Shown piece after piece: positions 14,362-21,778 of a stretch of 32,728 bases of DNA. The notes under the pieces were generated by a model. The model was not told the DNA's origin. It searched no databases and saw nothing but the letters and a program-made list of their open reading frames with translations. The DNA comes from a virus, in the IMG/VR virus record IMGVR_UViG_3300020118_000214, positions 1 through 32,728 of that record; one strand, 5' to 3'. Both the position numbers and the translations under genes were made by a program. Position 1 is the stretch's first letter, and the number at the start of each line of letters is the position of its first letter.

Positions 14362-14908
14362 CTTGAGCGATGCGATCCTTTTGTGCGAGTCGGGCAACTC
14401 CTACACCGTGACGCGCTTTCCCGCGGACGCGAACGTGGGGGGGCGCCTCGTGCCGTCGGTTGCGCCGAAGGCCCCCTGGGCGCAGCAGACCCGATACCAG
14501 AAGCTGGGCTACCTGGTGGGGAACGGCGGCGAGGCCTACCAGCTGGTCACAGCTGGCATCTCGGCGAACACCGGGAGCGGCCCGGCAGGGCAAGGCTCGG
14601 GCATCGTCGACGGCAGCGCGGTGTGGAACTGGGTGGGGCACGCGGCGACCCAATTCGTGATTGACGCCTCCATCCAGCCCGTCCCGGGCGAGGACCTGGA
14701 TCGACTGAATGAGCTCTACCGCACCAAGGAGGTGCGCTGGCTCTTTTGCAAGACGACCCTCCAGACGGAGAGCGCCGAGGAGGCCTCCACGCCCCAGGAG
14801 GCAGATCAGATCCAGGTGGACGGGAGCATGTGGAAGGTGGTCTCCGAGCACGCCTGGGACAGCCTCGGGAACTACCGCAAGGTGCTGATTGCGCGGATCG
14901 GCCGCTAG
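14354..14908 (+). CDS. Probable head-closure protein with inserted carbohydrate-binding-like module
   Basis: This encodes 184 residues from GTG 14354, overlapping the previous gene by 8 bases. The outer parts follow a known phage head-closure pattern: a short YTVTRF segment, FVIDASIQPVPGEDLDRL, and a late DQIQVDGSMWKVVSEHAW with a GNYRKVLI-type end. Between them, residues 42-95 are a module with W42, G52, Y62, an AGISAN turn, GPAGQGSGIVDG and W91-N-W-V-G95. A module of the same pattern lies in baseplate J at 27525-27683. Such modules often decorate virion proteins and may bind host sugars. This gene ends the connector cluster. Confidence 0.65.
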   Translation: MDDLSDAILLCESGNSYTVTRFPADANVGGRLVPSVAPKAPWAQQTRYQKLGYLVGNGGEAYQLVTAGISANTGSGPAGQGSGIVDGSAVWNWVGHAATQFVIDASIQPVPGEDLDRLNELYRTKEVRWLFCKTTLQTESAEEASTPQEADQIQVDGSMWKVVSEHAWDSLGNYRKVLIARIGR

Positions 14909-14967
14909 GCTGTAGGGTGTCAGGAGCCTCACCTTTCACCGCTTCGACCCGAGGAGGGACCCTCACC

Positions 14968-15456
14968 GTGAAGACTTTGGGAAAGACTCTGTTCACGCTC
15001 GCGCTCTGCGCCTTCGTCGGGACCATGGCCCTGATGACCAAGCGCGCCCACGCCGCAGACTTGTGGCAGTTCCAGCTCACCTCCACCGACGCCGGACCCA
15101 CCGAGGTCGAGGCCCTGCGCACCCAGCAGCAGTACGACATCTGGTGCAACATCCCGTCCGTCTTCAAGACTGACCGGCTCGGAGCCGGGACGACCGGACT
15201 GGGCGGGACCGCGGTGCTGGGCGACGGCGGCATCTTCATGAGCGTCGACGTGCCGGCGCAGGTGTTTCAGCTGCCGGCGTCTACCGCCGCGCTCTCCTAC
15301 GCCAACTGGAACGGCAACGGTCTGCAGGGCGGGGCCTCGGTCGCCAACATCCCGCGCGGCCGCTTCTTCTCCGGCAACCACAACGGCATCTGGGCCCTGG
15401 CGATCGACGCCGGAAACCCGGCGTGCAACGTGTCCTTGGTGGTGGGCGGTCAGTAA
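14968..15456 (+). CDS. Exported small beta protein with Sec signal peptide (paralogue A)
   Basis: The GTG at 14968 lies about 9 bases after GAGGAGGG and gives 162 residues. Residues 1-29 are a textbook Sec signal peptide: K2 and K6, a hydrophobic core over residues 8-23 and an A-H-A cleavage motif before A30. The mature part is beta-rich, with Cys near IWCNIP and near the end in CNVSLVV. The next gene's mature protein has a similar opening (GDLW compared with ADLW) and end (CNVFLVA), so the two look paralogous. It sits between neck genes and the tail terminator gene. It may be an exported surface or virion decoration protein; function unknown. Confidence 0.75.
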   Translation: MKTLGKTLFTLALCAFVGTMALMTKRAHAADLWQFQLTSTDAGPTEVEALRTQQQYDIWCNIPSVFKTDRLGAGTTGLGGTAVLGDGGIFMSVDVPAQVFQLPASTAALSYANWNGNGLQGGASVANIPRGRFFSGNHNGIWALAIDAGNPACNVSLVVGGQ

Positions 15457-15511
15457 GCCGTCCGCCTTCTAAGCTTCTTCACGCTCTTTAAGCTCAAGGA
15501 GGCAGAAGCCG

Positions 15512-15901
15512 ATGAAGAAGGGAGCACTGTTCGCCCTGCTGGTCGGCTTCGCCGCCATGGCTGGGGACCTCTGGGTGGGGAACATCCAGGGGACCGTCGC
15601 GGGAACGAGCTACAACAACACGAGCACGACGGCCGCCACCGGCGCCTTCCCGCTCAAAGCCGGAGTCACCTACGCGGTGCAGTGCCAGGCGGACTCCTGC
15701 ATCACGAGCGGAAGGGATTCCGGCACGCTGGCGAGCTGCACGTTGATCATCGACGGCGGCACGGCGACCACCGCGGTGCAGGTGGGTGCGGGGCAGCTCT
15801 ACGACTTGCCGCTCCCGCCCCCGCATGCGGTCATCGCGGTGCAGGACCAAAACGGGGGGACGCCCAACTGCAACGTCTTCCTGGTCGCAAACCCGAACTA
15901 G
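15512..15901 (+). CDS. Exported small beta protein with Sec signal peptide (paralogue B)
   Basis: This encodes 129 residues from ATG 15512 with AAGGAGGCAG upstream. The N-terminus has K2-K3, a hydrophobic core and a likely AMA cleavage site at residue 17, followed by GDLWVGN. The mature part has paired Cys residues (QCQADSC near residue 60, SC near 75, NC near 120) that could form disulphides in an oxidising compartment. The end CNVFLVA resembles the end of the preceding gene's product. The gene is compact and directly followed by the third beta-helix gene. Virion-linked or host-surface role; no family recognised. Confidence 0.7.
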   Translation: MKKGALFALLVGFAAMAGDLWVGNIQGTVAGTSYNNTSTTAATGAFPLKAGVTYAVQCQADSCITSGRDSGTLASCTLIIDGGTATTAVQVGAGQLYDLPLPPPHAVIAVQDQNGGTPNCNVFLVANPN

Positions 15902-15917
15902 CAGCGAGGTACACGCC

Positions 15918-17903
15918 ATGAAGCGAGCGGTGCTGGTCCTGTTGCTCGCCGGCGCCCAGGTGGCGTCGGCCGCTGGTCTTCTGACGCCGGGGCGCGGCGC
16001 ACGCGCGAGCGCACACATCTCGCCGGCGGCGACCGCTTCGCTGGCCAGCCCCAACACCGGCGGACTGATCCAGACCTACTGGGTCAACTGTTCGACCGGG
16101 TCAGACGGCAACAACGGCCTCTCCAGCTCCGCGCCGCTCCTGCACATCCAGACGGCGATGGACGCCGTCCCGCTGATCGTCCGCGGCTACTACCAAATCA
16201 ACGTGATGGGCGGCAGCACGTGCGCCGAGTCGCTCTTCGACAACCACATCTACGGCACCGGCCTGTTCGTCAACGCGACGCTCACCGGGACGGGCGCGAT
16301 CAACATCGTCGGTCAGCAACTGAACACGCCGACGCTGGGCAGCGGCGGGTCTACGTCTGGCACGCTCGGGGCCGACCCGGCGCAGCCTGGTGTCACGTGG
16401 TCCGCTACCATCGGCGCCAACTGGGCGGCTCACGAGCTCAAGGGCATGTTCCTGCAGGTCACTAGCGGGTCCATCAGCGGGCAGATCTACCCGATCGCCG
16501 ACAACACGACGACGACGGTAGACCTCCCAGCGCTGCTCGGCGGAGGCATCGGGAACTCCACGTTCAACATCGTGACCTTCGGGCAAACCATCACGGACGC
16601 GCCGTCGACGTTCGCGACCGTGACCGTCGACAATGTTTCGGGCTACGGCGGCTTCGCGAGTTCTTCTGGTCCGTTCGGCGGCCTGATGATCAACAGGATG
16701 AACATCCACGGGTCCAACGTGATGGGGGTCAACCTCCAGGCGGGACAGGTGGTGCTCACCGAGTGCAAGGTCGACGCGACGAACGAAGGCGTTCAGGCGG
16801 GGCCTGGCTCCGCCGGGCTCAACCTGCAGAGGTCGTACATCGCGCCGAACACCAACGGTATCGCCACCCAGGGCACGCCATTCATTCAGCTAGAAGGCGT
16901 GGTGATCAACGGTGGCACCGGCGCAGGCATCTTGACTGAAGGACGTAGCTACATCAACGTGGGGGTCAGCGCCCTCATCATCCAGGGCACATGTACCGGT
17001 GGTGGCTCCTGCGGTGCCATCGACCTCGCAAACAACTCCGAGTTGGTAAACATCCCCTACGCGGCCGACGTTGTCTTGAGGAACGGCGTCGTTGGTCTGC
17101 TCCTGGGCGGCGGTTCTCAGGCGCACCTCAGTAACCTGGTCTCGACCGTGAACAGCAGCGACGGGATCAAGTTCGACAGCCTCGACAACGGGTTCGGGCA
17201 GAACAGCCTGGTCCTGGGTCAATCACAGATCACCAGCAACGGTCGAGACGGGATCCGCATCGAGTCCACGCACAACACCCTGAACGTCACCGCCACGGTC
17301 TCGTCGAACACTGGCACTGGCGTGAACATCGTGCCGCGTGCAGCTGGCGCTCAGCCCAGCCACAACGTGGTCGCGATCTCTACGGGCTCTACTTTCGCAA
17401 CCAACGGTCACGACGTCTCGCCTGACGGCAGCACCTTCTACACGATCGCCAACGTGAGGGGAGCGTCGGGCGCCTTCGTGACCGACACCTCGGCGCTCGA
17501 CAACCGCGTCTACTCTGGCACTCTGACGGTCGGCAACGGCTACCTGCGCTCCACGGACATGACGTTCAGCTGCTTCAACCAGCTGACCACCCTCACCACC
17601 GGCACGTTCTGTCAGTTCGGCCCGTTCAGCAACACCGGCACCCTTAAGGACTGCACCTACACCAACTCGGTGGCCGGCGGTGGCAGCGCGACGGAGACCA
17701 TCAAGGTCGCGACGGCTGCAGGGTGCGCGTCCGGCGTGCTGGCCACCATCAGCGAGCCAGGCGGCGCGTCTGCCTTTACGGCCACCGCCGCCACCATCAA
17801 CTCCTCGGCGATGACCGCCTCGACGTTCTTCGCCTGCATCACCGCGAACGCGACGACGGCAAACGTCGCCGGCGTGCTGACCTGCCACTACACGCAACCG
17901 TAA
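15918..17903 (+). CDS. Secreted right-handed beta-helix protein (paralogue 3)
   Basis: This encodes 661 residues from ATG 15918. The N-terminus is a clear Sec signal peptide: K2-R3, a run of Leu/Val, and cleavage after ASA at residue 18. A YWVNCSTGSDGNNGLSS block near residue 55 resembles the DUF1565-like opening of beta-helix proteins and parallels the LFVD motifs of the genes at 3494 and 5199. A TSGSISGQ module with a DNT turn is also shared. Residues 230-540 contain Asn/Gly-rich repeat coils (NGGTGAGI, NSSDGIKF, SNTGTGV). The last 110 residues are Cys-rich. A polysaccharide-binding or -cleaving spike or secreted enzyme is likely. Confidence 0.75.
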   Translation: MKRAVLVLLLAGAQVASAAGLLTPGRGARASAHISPAATASLASPNTGGLIQTYWVNCSTGSDGNNGLSSSAPLLHIQTAMDAVPLIVRGYYQINVMGGSTCAESLFDNHIYGTGLFVNATLTGTGAINIVGQQLNTPTLGSGGSTSGTLGADPAQPGVTWSATIGANWAAHELKGMFLQVTSGSISGQIYPIADNTTTTVDLPALLGGGIGNSTFNIVTFGQTITDAPSTFATVTVDNVSGYGGFASSSGPFGGLMINRMNIHGSNVMGVNLQAGQVVLTECKVDATNEGVQAGPGSAGLNLQRSYIAPNTNGIATQGTPFIQLEGVVINGGTGAGILTEGRSYINVGVSALIIQGTCTGGGSCGAIDLANNSELVNIPYAADVVLRNGVVGLLLGGGSQAHLSNLVSTVNSSDGIKFDSLDNGFGQNSLVLGQSQITSNGRDGIRIESTHNTLNVTATVSSNTGTGVNIVPRAAGAQPSHNVVAISTGSTFATNGHDVSPDGSTFYTIANVRGASGAFVTDTSALDNRVYSGTLTVGNGYLRSTDMTFSCFNQLTTLTTGTFCQFGPFSNTGTLKDCTYTNSVAGGGSATETIKVATAAGCASGVLATISEPGGASAFTATAATINSSAMTASTFFACITANATTANVAGVLTCHYTQP

Positions 17904-17916
17904 GAGGGGATGATCG

Positions 17917-18138
17917 ATGCGCCAACACACTGCCCGCCTGATGCTCGTCGCGATCCCCTGGGCGTTCGCGCTTGTCGGCACGTCTGTCCAGTGCGAGCGG
18001 CAGCGCGGCAAGCGCTACAACGTCGAAGCCGACGCCCGATGCACCGCCACCGGCGGCACCTGGTGGGATCCAGGCGAGGAGTGCCTCCAGGCAAAGTCTG
18101 GCCCGCCGCCCAAATCCCGCTCCGTCAGTGCTAAGTGA
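17917..18138 (+). CDS. Small exported Cys-containing peptide
   Basis: This encodes 73 residues from ATG 17917, after GAGGGG. An ATG 7 bases earlier is in another frame. The N-terminus has three basic residues and a hydrophobic stretch (residues 8-22) fitting a signal peptide, with C26 soon after. The mature part has C-x-A-x-G-G-x-W-W and a final EEC, so a disulphide-bonded mini-domain is likely, and the tail is Lys/Pro/Ser-rich. The stop overlaps the following ATG (TGATG). It lies in the exported-protein block; function unknown. Confidence 0.55.
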   Translation: MRQHTARLMLVAIPWAFALVGTSVQCERQRGKRYNVEADARCTATGGTWWDPGEECLQAKSGPPPKSRSVSAK

Positions 18139-18179
18139 TGGAGCCCACCACCCGCCGTTACCTTCGAGGAGCCAAGTCC

Positions 18180-18413
18180 GTGAAGACTCTCTTGACCCTG
18201 GCGATCACCTTCTCCGCCTGCGCCACGACGCCGGCCGGCATCCGCCGCGAGGCCATCGCGCGAATGGAGGACTGCGTGAAGGCCGCCCAGCAGCCGGAGC
18301 TCGCCCGCGGCCCTTGCACCGACGACGTGCAGGGCTACTGCGCGGCGCACCACATCAGCTGTGACTCGGAGTGGCTGTGGCAGGCGGTCCAAACCAATCT
18401 CCCGGACGAATGA
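18180..18413 (+). CDS. Small lipoprotein (possible outer-membrane spanin subunit)
   Basis: The GTG at 18180 was chosen because CGAGGAG (18165-18171) lies 8 bases upstream and because it places the signal peptide at the N-terminus; an ATG at 18138 would add 14 residues before it. The 77-residue product starts with a short hydrophobic run ending TFSAC, a slightly unusual lipobox with C14 as the lipidated Cys. The mature part is helical and has four further Cys residues. Small lipoproteins in phages are often o-spanins, but the extra Cys residues and lack of Pro-richness leave that open. Its stop overlaps the next start (ATGA). Confidence 0.55.
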   Translation: MKTLLTLAITFSACATTPAGIRREAIARMEDCVKAAQQPELARGPCTDDVQGYCAAHHISCDSEWLWQAVQTNLPDE

Positions 18414-18520
18414 GCGCGCTGCGCGAGGCGCTGCTCGTCTCGCTGCTCGTTGTGGCCTCCACCTTCGGGACTCTGGTCTTGGTGGGCTTCGTGCTCTCTG
18501 GCGGGTGCGCCGGGGGTTAG
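18410..18520 (+). CDS. 36-residue single-TM peptide
   Basis: The ATG at 18410 overlaps the preceding stop by 4 bases. The ORF reads M-S-A-L-R-E-A and then about 22 hydrophobic residues rich in Leu and Val, ending GGCAGG. It has the shape of a small membrane peptide such as an anti-holin, holin-like or lysis-regulating peptide, or it could modulate the lipoprotein it is coupled to. The TAG stop (18518-18520) runs into the palindrome at 18519. The coupled start is the main support. Confidence 0.45.
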   Translation: MSALREALLVSLLVVASTFGTLVLVGFVLSGGCAGG

Positions 18521-18536
18521 CGCAGACGTCTGCGCT
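18519..18536. promoter_or_regulatory. Palindrome, copy 3 (18-bp perfect)
   Basis: AGCGCAGACGTCTGCGCT is a perfect 18-base palindrome whose 14-base core matches the copies at 7235 and 12115. It overlaps the stop of the small membrane peptide and lies 18 bases before the tail module's first ATG. TAAAAT at 18543-18548 resembles a -10 box, but no -35 is visible. GGAGGG at 18537-18542 is the ribosome binding site of the next gene. Confidence 0.65.
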
Positions 18537-18554
18537 GGAGGGTAAAATCGTCCT

Positions 18555-19139
18555 ATGGGGTTCAATTTACAGGCGTTCGACAGCGCCCTGATGACTCAGA
18601 TCGTCGCTGCCACGGCAGCCCTGCTGCCCGACGGGCAGGCGCAGGTGGTGTTCGCCAACCAGAACGCTCGGGCGCCGAACGAGGACTACGTCACGGTCAA
18701 GCCGGACGGCCCGTTCTCGGTCGGCACCGGCAAGGCCCTGGTGGAGAGCTACGACAACACCCAGCCTCAGGGGCAGGAGGTGGGAAAAACCTACCAGGGC
18801 CCGGCGGAGATGCGCCTGTCCATCCAGGCCTTCACGGTGGGCTTCGAGAACGCCATCCCCATCCTGGAGGCCATCCAGATGGCCTTTCAGACCAGGCCTG
18901 TGTTGGACGCGCTCGAGACCGCTGGCATCACGGTGATCGATCACGGACGCATCCAGTCGGTGCCGAAGGTGTACGGCTCCGACATGGAGGGGCGCGCGGT
19001 GCTGGAGATGCGTCTCTACGTCCAGCAGTCGATCACCGTGCGGACCGGGTACATCGCGAAGATCAACGGGGCGGCGCCGCTGGCAAATGGCACCTGGAAC
19101 CCCGCCAGTGGTGGCCCGACCGGCACTTTCACCGAATAA
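18555..19139 (+). CDS. Tail terminator / neck protein (gp12-like)
   Basis: This encodes 194 residues from ATG 18555 with GGAGGG about 12 bases upstream. The order of elements (an N-terminal helix, NQNARAPNEDYVTVKP, a GPAEMRLSIQAFT strand, a helix with AFQTRP, and a late SVPKVYGSDMEGRAVLEMRLYV) matches phage neck terminator or tail-completion proteins that cap the tail tube before head joining. Its place directly before the sheath region fits. It starts the tail module after the third palindrome. Confidence 0.75.
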   Translation: MGFNLQAFDSALMTQIVAATAALLPDGQAQVVFANQNARAPNEDYVTVKPDGPFSVGTGKALVESYDNTQPQGQEVGKTYQGPAEMRLSIQAFTVGFENAIPILEAIQMAFQTRPVLDALETAGITVIDHGRIQSVPKVYGSDMEGRAVLEMRLYVQQSITVRTGYIAKINGAAPLANGTWNPASGGPTGTFTE

Positions 19140-19176
19140 CGGGCGGGTGGTATTTAGTCGAGGGAGGGCTGCCGGG

Positions 19177-19824
19177 TTGATCCACCACCATGATCCGATG
19201 CACCTGGTGAAGACCTGGGCGATGCCCGGCGTCCTTGGCCTTGTGGGGACATACCTCCTCGCTACCGAGGAGGACTCCCCCGCGCTCTTCGCCGGCGCGC
19301 CGCACTGGCTCAATCAGCTGCGCTGGGCGCTGGGCCTGGCCACTGTGGCGATCACCTTCCTGGTCGCCCTTCGCCGGGCCATCTCGGAAAGCGACAACCG
19401 GACCAAGACGGTCGTCACCGCGGCGCACCAGGAGACCGCGGCCGCGCTGGCCAAGCAGTTCGAGCAATTCCGCCGGGAGCAGTCCGCAAAAGACAAGGCG
19501 CAGGAGCCCATCGCCCCCCAGCTCTACGCGCTGCGCAAGCAGATGGTGGACATGGGGGACTTGTCCGAGCAGGTGCATGCCTCCGCCTTCGAGATCGGCG
19601 AATTGCGAAATCGACAGGAGAAGGCCGAGAAGGACTTGAACGCCCTCCACGCCTGGAAGCGCGAGATGATGCCGTGGCGGCAGCAGATGGACGAGTGGCG
19701 CAAGGAGCACGAACAGCGGCGCATCCAGTCAGAAGCGGTGCTGACGGAGCTGGTCGACAAGTGGCGCAAGAAGTTCGAGGAAGATCGAGAGAAGACCAAC
19801 CCCGGGCGGGGCCTGTCGGACTGA
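19177..19824 (+). CDS. Membrane protein with long coiled coil, unknown function
   Basis: A TTG at 19177, about 8 bases after GAGGGAGGG, is preferred; ATG 19198 is the alternative and lacks a close binding site. The product has 215 residues. Two hydrophobic segments lie near residues 15-30 and 50-70. From about residue 75 to 205 it is a Glu/Lys/Gln/Arg-rich helix with heptad spacing and many Trp/Met residues late. It lies between the tail terminator and sheath genes, an unusual site for a membrane protein. It could be a holin- or spanin-like lysis protein or a membrane-bound assembly factor; no family recognised. Confidence 0.6.
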   Translation: MIHHHDPMHLVKTWAMPGVLGLVGTYLLATEEDSPALFAGAPHWLNQLRWALGLATVAITFLVALRRAISESDNRTKTVVTAAHQETAAALAKQFEQFRREQSAKDKAQEPIAPQLYALRKQMVDMGDLSEQVHASAFEIGELRNRQEKAEKDLNALHAWKREMMPWRQQMDEWRKEHEQRRIQSEAVLTELVDKWRKKFEEDREKTNPGRGLSD

Positions 19825-19856
19825 GGCTGGAGACAGCTCGGGAGCGCGTGCTATAC

Positions 19857-19881
19857 CGAAGTGGACGCAGGGGTAACTTCG
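19857..19881 (+). promoter_or_regulatory. Small inverted repeat in the sheath leader
   Basis: CGAAGT (19857-19862) pairs with ACTTCG (19876-19881) across a 13-base loop, just before the GGAGGGG ribosome binding site of the sheath gene. CTATACC overlaps its left end and weakly resembles a -10 box. It may modulate sheath translation; evidence is limited. Confidence 0.25.
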
Positions 19882-19897
19882 AGCGGAGGGGTTGACC

Positions 19898-21247
19898 GTG
19901 GCGCTCTCGGATTTCATCAGCATCAGCATTTCGATCTCCGCCGCGCGGGCGACGGGCCCGGGCTTCGGAACCCCGCTCATCCTGAGCCACAACGCGACCT
20001 GGGTGGAGCGCGTGCGGACGTACTCGAGCCCCGCCGGCGTGCTGGCTGACTTCTCGGCGCACGCGCCGGAGTACCTCGCGGCCTTGGCGATGTTCGCCCA
20101 GTCCCCATCCCCGCCGACCATCAAGATCGGCCGCTCCGCGGTGAAGCCCACCCAGCAGTTCGACTTGACCCCAGTGGTGCACGACTCGACCACCTACACG
20201 GTCAACATCCTGGACACCTCAGGCGTCAGCCACGCGGTGACGTTCACCTCCGGGGTAGGCGCCACCGCCTCCTCCATCATCACGGGCCTCAAGGCCGCGA
20301 TCGACGCACTCTCGCTGGCGCTCACCACCTCCAACCAGGGCCCCAACACCTTCTTGCGCGTGCTGGCGAACAACGCCGGGGACTTCTGGGGCGTGTGGGT
20401 CGACTCCAAGCAGACCTCGGGCTTCTTGGGCATCGCGCAGACGCAGGCGGACCCAGGGGTCGCCACTGACCTCGCGGCCATCCAACTCGAGGATCCGGGC
20501 TGGTACGGCTTGGAGACGTTGTTCAACTCGAAGGCCCTCATCGTAGCCGCGGACGGCTGGGCCGAATCGAACACCAAGCTCTACATCGCGGCTTCTGTGG
20601 ACACTGCGATCCCCAACACGGTGAAGTCGGGGGCGACCGACGTGGCGGCCACGCTGCAGGCGGCCGCGGACACCCGGGTCGCGGTCTACTACCACGCCAT
20701 CCCGCAGGAGTTCGCGGACGCGGCGGTGCTGGGGGTCTTCCTGCCGATGATCTCCGGATCGGAAGTGTGGGCGTTCAAGACGCTGGTGGGGATCACCGTC
20801 GACACCCTCACCGAGACCCAGCGCACCAACGTGCTCGCGAAGAACGCCAACGTGATCGAGCAGGTGGCGGGGGTGAACATCGAGAACCAGGGCAAGGTCG
20901 CCCTTGGCGAGTGGATCGACGTGGTGCGCTTCCGGGACTGGCTCGCCAGCGACATGGGGATCCGCATCTACAACCTCCTCGTGGCCGCGCAGAACAAGGT
21001 GTCCTTCGACGACGACGGCATCCCCAAGGTGGCGGCGCAGATCCGCGCATCGCTCAAAGCCGGGCAGCGCGCCGGCGGCATCGTGAAGGGGGACGAGGGG
21101 CCGGGCGTGTTCTCCGTGACGGTCCCGCTGTTGTCCGCGGTGAACCCGACGGACCGGACCAACCGCAACCTGACGGGGGTGCAATTCACCGCGCAGCTCG
21201 CCGGGGCGATCGTCGCCACCACCATCACCGGTTTGATCACCGAGTAG
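19898..21247 (+). CDS. Contractile tail sheath protein (DUF3383-type)
   Basis: The GTG at 19898, 7 bases after GGAGGGG, is preferred over a TTG at 19892 that touches the binding site; this gives 449 residues. The N-terminus (ALSDFISISISIS), the RVRTYSSPAGVLADF block and APEYLAALAMFAQSPSPPTIKIGR are typical of DUF3383 sheath proteins. A later QGKVALGEWIDVVRFRDWL segment and a C-terminal beta domain ending in the GAI-x-x-TTI region complete the pattern. It forms the contractile outer tail layer and defines myovirus morphology. The tube gene follows after 22 bases. Confidence 0.9.
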   Translation: MALSDFISISISISAARATGPGFGTPLILSHNATWVERVRTYSSPAGVLADFSAHAPEYLAALAMFAQSPSPPTIKIGRSAVKPTQQFDLTPVVHDSTTYTVNILDTSGVSHAVTFTSGVGATASSIITGLKAAIDALSLALTTSNQGPNTFLRVLANNAGDFWGVWVDSKQTSGFLGIAQTQADPGVATDLAAIQLEDPGWYGLETLFNSKALIVAADGWAESNTKLYIAASVDTAIPNTVKSGATDVAATLQAAADTRVAVYYHAIPQEFADAAVLGVFLPMISGSEVWAFKTLVGITVDTLTETQRTNVLAKNANVIEQVAGVNIENQGKVALGEWIDVVRFRDWLASDMGIRIYNLLVAAQNKVSFDDDGIPKVAAQIRASLKAGQRAGGIVKGDEGPGVFSVTVPLLSAVNPTDRTNRNLTGVQFTAQLAGAIVATTITGLITE

Positions 21248-21269
21248 TCTTTAGAGGAGGGAAGCGCCC

Positions 21270-21716
21270 ATGCCCCCGCAACCTGAAGCGACTTACGCGG
21301 CCGACGCTGTCGACATCGTGTTCGGCGGCGTGAAGATCACCGGCTACGGGGAGGACAGCTTCTGCGTCATCAAGCGCAACTCGGCGCTCTACGCCACCAA
21401 GGTCGGCGCGGACGGTAGCTACGCGCGAGCGAGGCTCGCCGACAGGAGCGTGACGGTGGAGATCACCCTCCTGCAGACCTCGCCCAGCAACGACTACCTC
21501 ACCTCGATGGCGATCCTGGACCGCATCGGGCAAGGTGTGGCGGAGTTCCAGGTGACCAACAAGCTCTCCCCGGGGGAGTTGGCCCACGCGGACCGCGCCT
21601 GGGTCCAGGAGCTCCCGCAGACCGAGCTCCAGAAGGAAGTCGGGGAGAAGAAGTGGGTGTTCGGCAGCGGCAACATGCAGCTGTCGCACGGCGGTAACCC
21701 CGGCTCGACCGGCTAG
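21270..21716 (+). CDS. Tail tube protein (DUF3277-type)
   Basis: This encodes 148 residues from ATG 21270, after GAGGAGGG. It is rich in beta strands with segments known from DUF3277 tube proteins: YAADAVDIVFGG near the start, GEDSFCVIKRNSALY, then RSVTVEITLLQTSPSNDYL and a final KKWVFGSGNMQLS. Tube proteins of this type stack as hexamers inside the sheath. The adjacent sheath and assembly-chaperone genes support the call. The Gly/Ser tail is short. Confidence 0.88.
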   Translation: MPPQPEATYAADAVDIVFGGVKITGYGEDSFCVIKRNSALYATKVGADGSYARARLADRSVTVEITLLQTSPSNDYLTSMAILDRIGQGVAEFQVTNKLSPGELAHADRAWVQELPQTELQKEVGEKKWVFGSGNMQLSHGGNPGSTG

Positions 21717-21778
21717 GCAGCATGTCTTAAAGCGCTCGGGCCCCGCTTCAGGAGCTCCGAGAAGGGAGAACGCACAGG

